64,000 nt of DNA from Pectinatus sp. GTDB lineage: Bacteria > Bacillota > Negativicutes > Selenomonadales > Selenomonadaceae. This document shows positions 44,112-53,872 of the stretch, one piece after another. Location of the stretch: the NCBI GenBank assembly GCA_020025075.1, contig JAHHSR010000002.1, positions 12,175-76,174 of the forward strand. Direction: 5' to 3'. A program made the translations under genes and the position numbers. The notes under the pieces are model-generated. The model was not told the origin of the DNA and searched no databases. It worked only from the letters and a program-made list of their open reading frames with translations. How positions within the stretch are numbered: position 1 is the stretch's first letter; each line of letters opens with the position of its first letter.

Positions 44112-46107
44112 CTATCGGCAAAGCAAGCTGCCAATCTGGAAAAAGACAACCGCAACCACCCAGGCAACGGCAAACTGAAACAGCGCAGAAAAAAGCGCAT
44201 AGCGCGCCTTGCCCGTCTCCTTCCTTATCGTCATGATGCTTGAAAAGGCAAAAAATTATTAAAGAGTAGGCATTAAGCTGCGTAAAACCAACTTGGCTGA
44301 GCTTGCCGACAACGCCGGCAATGCCATAGAGAATACTGATACTAGAGACGACGACTTCCTTGGCCGCAACGCCTGAAAGAAGAGCAACGGCAATCTGCCA
44401 AACATCAAGCCCTGCTGACGCCAAAAGCGGTGCAATAAAATGGCCAATGCTGGCACCAAAGCTCTCTGCTATATCGTCAACCATGCCCGAGCTGTTAAAG
44501 TGCAAAATAAACCACATTGCCAAAGAAGCAACAAAAATCATCGTGCCCGCCTTGCCAAGGTAAGAGCGCACCTTTTCCCAGGCATATAAAAATACCGTGC
44601 GCACATTGGGCGTTTTATACTCAGGCAATTCAATGAGCAGTGTATGCGTATTTTTATGACTATCGACTTTAGAGAAAATCTTTGCCAGACAAATTGCCAT
44701 GACAATGCTTAAAAGATACATGGAAAAAGAAGCATAGACAGCATTTTGTGCAAAGAACATGCCGGATATCAAAATATAAATGGGCAGCCGCGCGCTGCAG
44801 GTCATAAAAGGCGTAATAAATATCGCCCGCAGCCTGTCGTGCGGGTCCTCCAAAGTGCGCGAGGCCATAATTGCCGGCACACTGCAACCAAAGCCCAGGA
44901 GCAAAGGAATAAATGCCTTGCCGGAAAGGACGACCTTCCCCATAATGCCATCCATGATATAGGCAACACGCGCCATATAGCCGCTATCTTCAAGCACGGC
45001 AAGTGCCAAAAATAAAATAAAGATATTGGGCAAGAAAGAAAGTACGCTGCCAACGCCGTTAATTACGCCATCGACAAGCAGCGATTTCAAGACATTGCTC
45101 ACCTGCAAATCCGTTAAAAGCCCCATAACTACGCCCGAAAAAGCATCTATGACGCCAATGAGCTTATCTTGAAAAAAATCACCGATAGAAAATGTCAAGA
45201 AAAATATAAAGGCCATGATACCCCAAAATACGGGAATGCCAAAATAAGGATGCGTCAGCACCTTATCAACGCGGTCTGTCGCAGCCGATTCGCGCTCCTT
45301 GTTGACCAACACTTCTTGCACGATTTCTTCTATGAAATCATACTTTTGCTTAATTATCTCCTTTTCATAGCTCTTATCCAGAATATCGGGGCAAGAAAGC
45401 GGGTACTGCTTTTTTATCTGCTCATCGTTAGCGAGCAATTTTATTGAAAGCCAGCGCAAATTAGGCAAATCTCCGTATTTTTCACGAAGAGCAGCCGTCA
45501 CTTAGTCTATCTTATCTTCTAAAAAATCACTGTAAACGACCGCGGTATCTGCATGGTGGTCGTGGCGGTGCCTACCGCTATCGTGATGATGCTCTATCTT
45601 GATGTCCTGCACATTGTCGCTGTGATGCGAGACGACATGCAGCAAAATATCAAGACCGCGCTTTTTGCGCGCGCTGACGGGAATAACCGGCACGCCGAGC
45701 ATTTCAGGCAGGCGATGCAAGTCAATATCCATGCCGCGCTCTTCGATAATATCCATCATGTTGAGGGCTATGATGAGCGGCTTCCCAAGCTCAATGAGCT
45801 GCAAGACAAGATAGAGTTCGCTCAAGAGAAGATGCGTCAATGATATCGACGATGACATCTACCTCATCTTCCATTATATACTGACGGGAGAGCTTTTCTT
45901 CCATCGTATAAGATGTCAGGCTATATATACCCGGCAAATCGACTAGCTTATAATGCGCATCATGGTAATTAAGAGCGCCTTCTTTTTTCTCCACCGTGAC
46001 GCCGGGCCAGTTAGCGACTTTTAAATTAGCACCCGTATAAGCATTGAATAAGGTCTCTTGCCGCAATTTGGGTTGCCGATAAAAGCCACGTGCAATTCTT
46101 TTTCCAT
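44112..46107 (-). pseudogene. feoB: feoB pseudogene (ferrous iron transporter B), several frameshifts
   Basis: The reading frame of FeoB, a GTPase-coupled Fe(II) permease, can be traced from ATG 46107 to a TAG at 44112 but is broken at least four times. One base is missing in the P-loop after GNPNCGK, near 46054. Two bases are missing after IDASSLER, near 45825. An in-frame TAA lies at 45502-45504 after FLEDKID. A deletion near 44240 removes the Tyr-x-Pro-Cys region before IRKETGKARYALF. Pieces between them are still highly FeoB-like (NWPGVTVEKKEG, IALNMMDIIEERGMDID, GCSVPAIMASRTL), with a His-rich linker. It starts three bases after feoA. No piece could work as a full transporter. Confidence 0.88.
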
Positions 46108-46110
46108 AAG

Positions 46111-46425
46111 TTACTCCCCTATAGCAATGCCATCGGCAATCTGCCTGCCAATGGCAAAGCGCGTACCCCGCACCTTCAAGATAATCGCGCTGCCTCTTTT
46201 TTTATTCAAAATTTCCAGCCTTGCACCTTGCGTCATGCCGAGCATTTCAAGACGGCGCTGAATTTGTTCTTCGAGGCTAATCGACTCCACATGATAAACT
46301 TTTCCCTTCTCGCCTTCGGAAACGACCATCTTCTCCTGCTGCCCCATATGACCCAGTATATCCGAGGAAGAATTCATGGACATACTGACAGGCAGCTCCT
46401 CCTTTTTTATTATTTTTGCCTTCAA
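46111..46425 (-). CDS. feoA: FeoA-domain protein
   Basis: A 104-residue SH3-like protein that assists FeoB in ferrous iron uptake. The C-terminal core (RRLEMLGMTQGARLEILNK...RGTRFAIGRQIADGI) is the FeoA fold. About 28 extra residues at the N-terminus are unusual for a stand-alone FeoA. It is intact although the adjoining feoB is broken. The gene follows the PilZ gene by six bases. Confidence 0.88.
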   Translation of the reverse strand: MKAKIIKKEELPVSMSMNSSSDILGHMGQQEKMVVSEGEKGKVYHVESISLEEQIQRRLEMLGMTQGARLEILNKKRGSAIILKVRGTRFAIGRQIADGIAIGE

Positions 46426-46431
46426 TTTTCC

Positions 46432-47148
46432 TTAGCGCAGTGCCTTTTCTTTCTTTGCCTGTTCGCGAATCAGCTCAAAAACAAAATGATTGAGCTTTTC
46501 CTGTACGGCAAAAGGCATATTCACAAAGCGCACTGCCACTTTCCAGTTTTCCCTATTATCCAATTTGTGCGGCCTGCAGCGCAGTACCACGCCATGCTGG
46601 CGCAATTCTTTCATATCAGGCAATAAATCGGACATATCAATGATTACATTGGCCATCTCATTGAGGCGCTTATCGAAATAAAAGGCAATGCCGCCAGCAC
46701 TTATGTCTATGCTCTGTGCCTTGAAAAGGTGTATTTTCATCTGCTGATTGGAAACGGCAGAAATCGCATCCACTCGCTCTTTATATAATCCATCCGAACT
46801 TATATAAAAGCTTATATCGCGCTTCATCTGCACGCGAATAAACTCCCTGTATTGAGTGCGCTCTAATTTTACAGGCGCCTTAATACTCATATAAAACATA
46901 TTGGTCTTTTTCGTATATGTACAAATGGTCGAAAAGTTATAACAGCACTCACGCGTCTTAAGCGTTACAAAAAGGCGGTCCCCCTCCTTAAAAGGCACTT
47001 TTTGCAATTCATCATTGCTCAAGACAAGGTCAAGCTCGCTGTTGGTAATGAGCTTAATGCGCGCCGGATAAATAAAATCGCGCTGCGTGTCGTAAGCTAT
47101 CTCGATAGCCACCGTACTGTATAATACCTCTTTAATCTGATCTGCCAT
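46432..47148 (-). CDS. PilZ-domain c-di-GMP receptor (YcgR-like)
   Basis: A 238-residue protein with an N-terminal YcgR-like beta domain and a C-terminal PilZ domain from about residue 100. The c-di-GMP motifs are present: RTQYREFIRV gives RxxxR and SIDISAGGIAF gives D/NxSxxG. It probably slows flagella or alters surface behaviour when c-di-GMP is high. It lies upstream of feoA in one unit, an odd pairing. The window has chemotaxis genes but no complete diguanylate cyclase. Confidence 0.87.
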   Translation of the reverse strand: MADQIKEVLYSTVAIEIAYDTQRDFIYPARIKLITNSELDLVLSNDELQKVPFKEGDRLFVTLKTRECCYNFSTICTYTKKTNMFYMSIKAPVKLERTQYREFIRVQMKRDISFYISSDGLYKERVDAISAVSNQQMKIHLFKAQSIDISAGGIAFYFDKRLNEMANVIIDMSDLLPDMKELRQHGVVLRCRPHKLDNRENWKVAVRFVNMPFAVQEKLNHFVFELIREQAKKEKALR

Positions 47149-47226
47149 CTAAAAAATCCTTCTATCATTTATAGTATGCTAAAATTCTTTCCATCTGATA
47201 ATGAAACAAAAATTTTTGCGGCTTTA

Positions 47227-47375
47227 TTAAAAGCCTAATTTCAAGCAATCCTTTCCCTGCCCAAAATTAATACGCCCGAGGATTACCATCACTATAATAG
47301 AACATTCATCTTCCCACCCCTGCTGTTTTGCGGCTAAATACATATAATCAGCTTCCTTTTTCTTGCAAGCTAATC
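47227..47375 (-). pseudogene. Possible remnant of a GGDEF-domain C-terminus
   Basis: On the minus strand a 48-codon open stretch reads KKKEADYMYLAAKQQGWED and then a further 25 residues to a TAA. The segment ADYMYLAAKQQG resembles the AD-x-x-MY-x-AK-x-x-GR end of diguanylate cyclases. The usual Arg-Asn after it is lost and a stop lies just upstream. This is a weak call based on a short match. Confidence 0.25.
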
Positions 47376-47540
47376 ATAGCATATCTGATTAAAAATTAAT
47401 ATGTCTATTATCACACTCTCAGAAAATTTTAGGATAACTTTCTATAATTAGAATTTAACAAATACATTTTTTCTATTCGCAAAAAATTCATCAAAGGTTA
47501 AACCAGACAGTTTTCCTGCTTTTACGAGATGAATTACTGC

Positions 47541-47576
47541 ATAAAAAAAGAGCACCAGCTTATGCTGATGCTCCCC
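47541..47576 (-). terminator. Intrinsic terminator of rubrerythrin
   Basis: On the minus strand GAGCATCAGC-ATAA-GCTGGTGCTC (10 bp, one G-U) is followed by TTTTTTTA. Confidence 0.85.
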
Positions 47577-47589
47577 GTCAAAAGGATTC

Positions 47590-48138
47590 TTATTTGTCGA
47601 AATAGCGCTTGAGCAAACCGGCAAAGCCTCTGCCATGGCGAGCTTCGTCTTTAGCCATTTCATGTACAGTATCATGGATAGCATCGAGATTGAGCTGCTT
47701 AGCAAGTTTTGCCAATTCGAATTTACCTGCGCAAGCACCCTGTTCTGCAGCAACGCGCATTTCAAGATTCTTTTGTGTGCTGTCAGTGAGTACTTCGCCG
47801 AGCATTTCTGCAAAGCGAGAAGCATGGTCAGCTTCCTGCAGAGCATAGCGCATGAAGGCTTCTGCAATTTCAGGATAACCCTGGCGGTCAGCAACGCGGG
47901 ACATAGCAATGTACATACCAACTTCGCTGCATTCACCGCTGAAGTTCTGCTGCAAGCCTTCGATAATGCGAGGGTCTACGCCTTTAGCAACGCCCACAAC
48001 ATGTTCGGTTGCAAATTCCATTTCATTTGATTTCTGTTCGGTAAACTTAGAGGCAGGTGCACCGCAAACCGGGCAAGTTTCTGGTGCCTTTTCTCCTTCA
48101 AATACATAACCGCAAATTGTGCAAACCCATTTCTTCAT
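47590..48138 (-). CDS. Reverse rubrerythrin (rubredoxin domain first)
   Basis: A 182-residue non-heme iron peroxidase. Residues 1-40 are a rubredoxin-like domain with CTICG and CPVCG. Residues 45-182 are a ferritin-like di-iron domain with the ligand motifs ECSEVGMY, EADHASRF, AAEQGACAG and KDEARHGRGF. The domain order is opposite to classical rubrerythrin, as in the clostridial revRbr proteins that reduce peroxide and oxygen with NADH-derived electrons. The ATG at 48138 has GGAGG nine bases upstream. It is monocistronic with a long leader. Confidence 0.92.
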   Translation of the reverse strand: MKKWVCTICGYVFEGEKAPETCPVCGAPASKFTEQKSNEMEFATEHVVGVAKGVDPRIIEGLQQNFSGECSEVGMYIAMSRVADRQGYPEIAEAFMRYALQEADHASRFAEMLGEVLTDSTQKNLEMRVAAEQGACAGKFELAKLAKQLNLDAIHDTVHEMAKDEARHGRGFAGLLKRYFDK

Positions 48139-48492
48139 AATTAACAACCTCCATTAAGTTTATTCTTTTTTAACCCCTTTGGAACTTTCTCAGGTCATAA
48201 CCTTTGAATTCTCGTTTCATTACACCATCGTATTGTGCTCCGCGAGCTTTACTTCCCGCTGTTCCTGCGGTAGTTGCTGTTCATCATTTGCAAGTATTAT
48301 TATAGCCAATTTACAGGAAAAATAAAGCTCATTTTAAGGCATTTTTAGATAAAATTTGCGGTAAATGACCCCATTATCTCCTTTTTTCGACTTTTTTCTT
48401 AGATATTTAATTTTTATTAATTTTTTGTTTTAATTAATAATAATTATTATGTTTTAAAAAATTCTTATTTTACCCCTGCCTCAGACATTCCA
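48139..48492 (-). promoter_or_regulatory. Rubrerythrin upstream region with long leader and short open frames
   Basis: A TATAAT box lies at 48299-48304 on the minus strand with a poor -35, giving a leader of about 150 bases. The leader contains two short open frames: MMNSNYRRNSGK at 48249-48287 and MKREFKGYDLRKFQRG at 48170-48220. The rest of the gap up to 48492 is almost pure A/T without a visible gene. Confidence 0.4.
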
Positions 48493-51400
48493 TCATTTTT
48501 CCTCTTTGACCTTGAACCATGCAGCGTACATGGTCGGCAAGACGAGCAAGGTAAGGACAGTGGCTACCAAAAGCCCACTCGATATGGCCACGGCCATCGG
48601 CCCCCAAAAGGGGCTGGGCATGAGCGGCACCATGCCCAAAATAGCCGCCATCGCCGTGAGCATGATGGGACGAAAGCGCATGATGGCAGAATCGACGATG
48701 GCATTCCATGCCGTCTCACCCGCGGCCATATGCTTTTTAATCTGGTCGATGAGGATTATCGAGTTGCGAATAATCATGCCCGTCAGTGCCAAAATGCCCA
48801 GGTCGGCAACAAAGCCAATTGGCGTACTACTTATAAGCATGCCGAAAGAAACGCCGATAATGCCTAGCGGTGCCGTCAAAAGCGTGAGTACCATCAGCGA
48901 AATCTTCTTGAGCTGGAACATCAAAAGCGTCATTATCACGATAAACATAACAGGAATCGGCTTCATGAGAAATTGCATCGACTGCATGCTATCGTGCAAG
49001 GAACCATCGATATCAATCGAATAGCCATAAGGAAGCGACTGGCGCAAGGCCAATGTCTTATCATAAATAATCTGCGTCGCATCATTTGCCGTGCCCGAAT
49101 GAATATCGGCCCGCACCGTAATCGCCGGCTTGAAATTTCGCCACCAGATGAGGCCATTAGAGCCTTCATAGGTGATTTTTGCCAACTGGTCAAGCGGTAC
49201 ATAGCCCGATTTTCCCAAATAAATCGGCATATCCTTGAGCTTTTCAATATCAGTGCGGCTGCTGCCATTAAGGCGAAAGGTGATGTCCGTATTATTGTCA
49301 CCTTTATAATACTGCGCTGCCTTGATGCCGTTTATCTGCGCATACAAAGTCTTAGCCAAATCCGAGCGGGAAATGCCCAAAACGGAGAGCTTATCGGGGT
49401 CAATCTCGAGCTTAATTGCCGACACGCGGCTATTCCAGTCAAAATTTATATTGTAAAGATTCTTATCCTGGCGCATGAGCGCGGCTACCTTGCCAGCAAT
49501 AGCTTGCACTTTGCTAATATCATAGCCTTCTATCCGCAGCATGACCGGATAATCTGCTGGCGGTCCCGTCTGGATGAGCTTTATATTGCTCTGCACGGCA
49601 GGAAAATCCCGCTGCATTTTATTATTTATTTCTGAAATGAGTCTTTTGCGCGCTTTAACATCTTTGGCGACAATGACAAACTGGGCATAATTGGGCTCGG
49701 GCAAAACCGGGTTTAAAGTCAAGACAAAGCGCGGCGCACCCTCTCCTATATAGTACGAATAATTCTTTATATCCTTTTTTTGCGTGTCGAGATAAGCGGC
49801 AAAGCGTTCAGCCTGCTCCTTTGTCGCCTGCATCGAGCTGCCTTGCGGCAAGCTCATCTCGACTATTATCTCAGGCCGCATGGACGGCGGAAAAAATTCC
49901 TTGGGTACAAAGTGCAGCAAAAAAAGGGAAAGGGCAAATACGCCGCCCGTAACTAAGAGCACAATTTTTTTATGATGCAAACAGGCAATCAAAAGGCGCT
50001 TAAACAGGCGATAAAACCGGCTTTGATATGGATTTATCTTGCCAGAAGCATCACTTTTTACCTTGACCTTGATGAGCTTATAACCATAAAGCGGTGCCAC
50101 CATGACGGAAACAATCCACGAAATAATAAGCGCGGTGGCGATAACGGGGAATAAGTCACGGCAAAATTCCGCTGCCATTCCCTTGGAAAAAGCAACGGGA
50201 ATAAAGCCTGAGCAGGTGATAAGCGTACCTGTAAGCATCGGTGCTGCCGTCGCTTTATAAGCGTAGCAAGCTGCATCGAAGCGCCCTAAGCCTTCTTCCA
50301 GCTTAACGCTCATCATCTCGACGGCGATGATTGCATCATCGACCAAAAGCCCTAAAGCGATAATCAAAGCGCCCAAAGACACCTTGTTGAGTGTGATGCC
50401 AAATATGTCCATCACATTAAAGACACCGGCAATGACCAGCGGTATGCAGCCGGCCACGACCAAGCCCGTCCGCCAGCCGAGACTAAAAAAGCTCACCGCC
50501 AAGACGATGACGACTGCTTCTTCCAGCGTCGAGACAAATTCGCTTATAGAATTGCGCACAACTTGCGGCTGATTAGATACCTGATGAATTTCAATGCCCA
50601 GCGGCAAATTATGGCGCAGCACACCAATGGTCTTATCAAGGCTCTTTCCCAAAGAAAGGATATTGCCCCCATCAACCATTGAAACGGCAATGCCGATAGC
50701 GGGCTGCCCATCAAAATACATCTGCGGCTGCCGAGGGTCTGCATAGCCTTGCTTAACGGTCGCTATATCGCCCAAGCGAAAAATCTTGCCGCCAACATTG
50801 ATAGGCGTAGCCCGTATCTGCGCCAAGTCGTTAAATTTTCCTGTCATGTGAATGTAGACGTCATTGCTCTTGGTCGCAATCATGCCCGCTGGCGCCATTT
50901 CATTTTGCGCGCTTATCGCCTTTTGAATGGCCTGCGGGCTGATGCCAAGCTCTGAAAGCTTATCCGCTTTCGCCTCGACATATATCTTTTGCGGCTGCAC
51001 GCCTAAAAGCTCCGCCTTGCCCACTCCCGGCACCCCTAAAAGGACGCGGCGCACCGCCTCTGCTTTTTGTCGCAGCTCCTCATAGCTGTAATCCTTGCCT
51101 GTGATGGCATAGACGCTGCCATAGACATCATCAAATTGGTCATTAAAGACCGGGCCAATAACGCCGTCCGGCAGCTGCGGGCGAGCATCTTCAGCTAAAT
51201 TTCTGACTTTTAGCCAGGTCAGATGAACCTTATCCGCCGGCACTTCCTGTTTCAAGGTGACATAGATGACGGATAGAGAATCACGCGAATAGCTCTTTAG
51301 ATAATCCAGTCCCGGCGTATCCTGAAGCTTTTTGGCCAGCTTATCCGTGACATTATCTTGCATCTGCTGTGCCGTTGCTCCCGGCCAGCGCACGGTGACA

Positions 51401-51540
51401 ATCATCTGACGAATTGTAAAAGAGGGGTCTTCGCGGCGGCCAAGATTAAAATAGGAAAAAATACCCGCCACGAAAACAACAATGATAAAATACCAGACAA
51501 TATTCTTATTTTTTAATGATAATTCCGTAAGATTTCTCAT
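48493..51540 (-). CDS. RND-family efflux transporter (AcrB/MdtB-like)
   Basis: An inner-membrane proton-driven pump of 1015 residues in the hydrophobe/amphiphile efflux family. It shows the duplicated plan: a first helix, a large periplasmic domain, helices 2-6 (residues about 330-500), then the repeat. The proton-relay acidic pair is in LGLLVDDAIIAVEMM (helix 4). The periplasmic segment VTVRWPGATAQQMQDNVTD is typical. The start overlaps the adaptor stop by four bases. No outer-membrane TolC-type gene is next to it. Confidence 0.9.
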   Translation of the reverse strand: MRNLTELSLKNKNIVWYFIIVVFVAGIFSYFNLGRREDPSFTIRQMIVTVRWPGATAQQMQDNVTDKLAKKLQDTPGLDYLKSYSRDSLSVIYVTLKQEVPADKVHLTWLKVRNLAEDARPQLPDGVIGPVFNDQFDDVYGSVYAITGKDYSYEELRQKAEAVRRVLLGVPGVGKAELLGVQPQKIYVEAKADKLSELGISPQAIQKAISAQNEMAPAGMIATKSNDVYIHMTGKFNDLAQIRATPINVGGKIFRLGDIATVKQGYADPRQPQMYFDGQPAIGIAVSMVDGGNILSLGKSLDKTIGVLRHNLPLGIEIHQVSNQPQVVRNSISEFVSTLEEAVVIVLAVSFFSLGWRTGLVVAGCIPLVIAGVFNVMDIFGITLNKVSLGALIIALGLLVDDAIIAVEMMSVKLEEGLGRFDAACYAYKATAAPMLTGTLITCSGFIPVAFSKGMAAEFCRDLFPVIATALIISWIVSVMVAPLYGYKLIKVKVKSDASGKINPYQSRFYRLFKRLLIACLHHKKIVLLVTGGVFALSLFLLHFVPKEFFPPSMRPEIIVEMSLPQGSSMQATKEQAERFAAYLDTQKKDIKNYSYYIGEGAPRFVLTLNPVLPEPNYAQFVIVAKDVKARKRLISEINNKMQRDFPAVQSNIKLIQTGPPADYPVMLRIEGYDISKVQAIAGKVAALMRQDKNLYNINFDWNSRVSAIKLEIDPDKLSVLGISRSDLAKTLYAQINGIKAAQYYKGDNNTDITFRLNGSSRTDIEKLKDMPIYLGKSGYVPLDQLAKITYEGSNGLIWWRNFKPAITVRADIHSGTANDATQIIYDKTLALRQSLPYGYSIDIDGSLHDSMQSMQFLMKPIPVMFIVIMTLLMFQLKKISLMVLTLLTAPLGIIGVSFGMLISSTPIGFVADLGILALTGMIIRNSIILIDQIKKHMAAGETAWNAIVDSAIMRFRPIMLTAMAAILGMVPLMPSPFWGPMAVAISSGLLVATVLTLLVLPTMYAAWFKVKEEK

Positions 51541-52622
51541 AGTGCACCACCATCGGCCGGTGCCACCTTCTCACCCTCACTGAGCTTATCCACTCCTGCC
51601 GTTATTACGATGGTGCCTTCGGGCAATCCCTCAACCACGGCATCATTTTGAGAAAATGATTTGACAGACACATCTTTTAAATGCGCCTTGCCATCTTCTA
51701 TGACCCAAATCTGCGGCTTGTCGCCCGTCTGATAAAAAGCGCTAAGTGGCAGCAAAGCCTCATCTGGCGCACCTTTTCCAGCGGCAAAAAAGACATTGGC
51801 CGTCATGCCAAGATGCACTTTATCTGGCACTGAATCAAGTGCTATACGCACTTCATACGTACGCGTATTCGGGTCAGCAGCAGGGCTAATCGTCCAGATT
51901 TTACCCAAGACCTGTTCTTTGGGAAGCGCCCAAAAACTCACCTTGGCACGCTCACCGACCTTAAACGCATCTATTTTATTTTCCGGCACATTGACGACGA
52001 CATCAAGGCCGTCAGCTTGTGCCAAAGTCGCCACGCTTTGACCGGCAGAAACGACCTGGCCCGTCTCACCACTCACTGCCGTTATAACGCCATCGGCATT
52101 GGCGCGCAAAGTGGCATATGCCAGAGAATTTTGCGCCAGCCTTTCTTGCGCCTGCGCCTGTTCATAAGCTGCCTTAGCAGATTTATAGCTTGTCTCATAA
52201 CTATCTAATGCCGCGGCGCTTATCGCTTCTTGGGCATAGAGCTTTTGGTAGCGGGAAAGATTAGCGCTTGCCAAATCAAGCTGTGCTTTTGCCGATTGCA
52301 CCTGCTGCTGTGCCTTAACGGTATTTTGTGACAAATCGCTCGTATCCAAAAGCATAATCGACTGCCCCTTCTTTACGGTATCACCTACATTGACAAAGCG
52401 TTTGGCAATGCGTCCGCTCACCTGAAAAGCTAGGGCATTTTCATATTTGCTCTTGACCTGGCCAGGATATTCATCGCTCATATCCACATCGCCTGTGGAT
52501 ATAGTCTGTGTCCGCACATAAACCGGCTGTTCCTTAGAAACCTTTTGAGAGCCGCATCCAGCCGTTACTACTGTCCCTGCTACGATAAAAATTATCAACA
52601 ACCTGTGTATAACTTTGTGCAT
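51537..52622 (-). CDS. RND efflux periplasmic adaptor lipoprotein
   Basis: A 361-residue membrane-fusion protein. The N-terminus is a lipoprotein signal with the lipobox TAGC, so it is anchored by Cys23. It contains a split lipoyl domain, an alpha-hairpin of about 70 residues (QQQVQSAKAQLDLASANL onward) and beta-barrel domains. It joins the RND pump to an outer-membrane channel. AAGGAGG lies about 15 bases before the ATG, farther than usual. Confidence 0.88.
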   Translation of the reverse strand: MHKVIHRLLIIFIVAGTVVTAGCGSQKVSKEQPVYVRTQTISTGDVDMSDEYPGQVKSKYENALAFQVSGRIAKRFVNVGDTVKKGQSIMLLDTSDLSQNTVKAQQQVQSAKAQLDLASANLSRYQKLYAQEAISAAALDSYETSYKSAKAAYEQAQAQERLAQNSLAYATLRANADGVITAVSGETGQVVSAGQSVATLAQADGLDVVVNVPENKIDAFKVGERAKVSFWALPKEQVLGKIWTISPAADPNTRTYEVRIALDSVPDKVHLGMTANVFFAAGKGAPDEALLPLSAFYQTGDKPQIWVIEDGKAHLKDVSVKSFSQNDAVVEGLPEGTIVITAGVDKLSEGEKVAPADGGAL

Positions 52623-52667
52623 AACTTTAACTGCTGCCCCTCCTTCTTCACGGTCGCTGCAGCGGCC

Positions 52668-53114
52668 CTACTCTTTTTCATATAGCGAAACGACGCGCTG
52701 GCACATCTTATCAAGCTCGCTCTGCGCTACAACCGCCTGCCACTGGTCGCGCCTAATAAGCCCTATATAGCGCCCGTCACTGCTGAAAAAAGCAATATCG
52801 CCCGACCAGAACATGTGGCGATTTACGTTGTAGCTATCTTGTTCTACCGAATATGTCGTGCCCTTCCAGTCTATTGAAGCATCGAGCATTTTCAATTCTT
52901 GTTCGAGCTGCTGCGGCTGCCAGTAAATCTTTTGCAATTTAAAGAAAATCACCTTTTGGTGATTTTGCCGCTTGCTATAAATTGTCTGACTATCGACAAA
53001 GCAGCGATAATTATCAGTCGTTATTACGGGTTGCCAGCGCTGACCAGCCATAGCGGTGCCCATGAATAAATTGCCCAGCAAAAGTGCAGCGCAGAGCAAA
53101 ATCAGCTTTCGCAA
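52668..53114 (-). CDS. Hypothetical secreted protein upstream of the RND operon
   Basis: I do not recognise this 148-residue protein. A signal peptide ends in GTAMAGQ. The mature part is compact and rich in aromatic residues (RWQPVITTDNYRCFVDSQTI, IYWQPQQ, MFWSGDIAFF) with two cysteines, one near each end, that could form a disulfide. It lies 45 bases upstream of the adaptor gene in the same direction, so it may belong to the same transcript. The Trp-x-x-Val start followed by YRCFVDSQTI resembles small surface proteins seen in other Negativicutes, but I cannot name a family. Confidence 0.7.
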   Translation of the reverse strand: MRKLILLCAALLLGNLFMGTAMAGQRWQPVITTDNYRCFVDSQTIYSKRQNHQKVIFFKLQKIYWQPQQLEQELKMLDASIDWKGTTYSVEQDSYNVNRHMFWSGDIAFFSSDGRYIGLIRRDQWQAVVAQSELDKMCQRVVSLYEKE

Positions 53115-53350
53115 ATCAATCGCCTCTTTTCTTTATATTTTAACAATTTGCTAATTTTATTGCAGACTTAACAATTCCTGCCTTTTTTATATTATAACAT
53201 CTTTTTAAGCCCAATAAGCACTATAGCCTTTTACATATCGCAAAAAAGACAAAATCGTGCCATCTAACTTGCAAATAATTGTTAAAATGCCTCTTTCGCT
53301 GTACAATAAGAATGGAAAATATTATCGTTTTATCAAGAAAGGGGATTTTT

Positions 53351-53872
53351 ATGAACGAAACACTGCAAAACATCTTTTCGCGCTGCAGCACGCGGCGCTA
53401 TCGCCCCGAGCAGATAAAAGACGAGGAACTAGACCTCATCTTAAAAGCCGGCCTTTATGCGGCAAGCGGCCATAACAGTCAGGCGACGAAGCTCGTCGTC
53501 TTGCAGGATAAGGCAGCAATAAAATGCCTCTCCGATATGAATGCCGCCATTTTGGAGACGACGAGCGACCCTTTTTACGGCGCACCGACCATCGTCATTG
53601 TCCTCGCGGAAAAAAGCTGCAGCACCGGATATGCCGATGGCAGCCTCGTCATCGGCAATATGATGCTTGCCGCCCATTCGCTCGGTCTTGGCTCCTGCTG
53701 GATTAATCGTGCCGATTTAGAATTTTCTAGCGAAGCGGGACAAAAGCTTCTTAAAAGCTGGCAAATTGAAGGCGACTACATCGGCGTCGGCCACTGCATC
53801 CTAGGCTATCCGCTTCTTCCTCCCCAGCAAGAAAAGCCGCGCCGACAAGACCGCGTCGTCTTCATCCGCTAA
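53351..53872 (+). CDS. Nitroreductase-family FMN protein
   Basis: A 173-residue NAD(P)H-dependent oxidoreductase-like flavoprotein. The FMN phosphate-binding start CSTRRYRPEQI, the AASGHNSQATKLVVL segment and the central GNMMLAAHSLGLGSCWI helix are family marks. GHCILGYP near the end is also typical. AAAGGGGA lies six bases before the ATG. The substrate is unknown. It stands before the uracil permease, 75 bases away. Confidence 0.87.
   Translation: MNETLQNIFSRCSTRRYRPEQIKDEELDLILKAGLYAASGHNSQATKLVVLQDKAAIKCLSDMNAAILETTSDPFYGAPTIVIVLAEKSCSTGYADGSLVIGNMMLAAHSLGLGSCWINRADLEFSSEAGQKLLKSWQIEGDYIGVGHCILGYPLLPPQQEKPRRQDRVVFIR

Larger units (their letters stand above)
47149..47589. other. Gene-poor stretch between PilZ gene and rubrerythrin
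   Basis: About 440 AT-rich bases. The right part holds the rubrerythrin terminator. The left part contains only short open frames, one of which resembles the end of a GGDEF domain (listed separately). No intact gene is visible. Confidence 0.55.

Noticed and set aside
44050..45858. Separate short FeoB-like genes instead of one pseudogene
   Set aside because: The fragments join into one FeoB after small frame corrections and have no ribosome sites of their own, so they are pieces of one broken gene.
47448..47936. Open frame of 162 codons on the minus strand overlapping rubrerythrin
   Set aside because: It lies in another frame of the rubrerythrin gene, whose domains are certain; its tail runs into the terminator.
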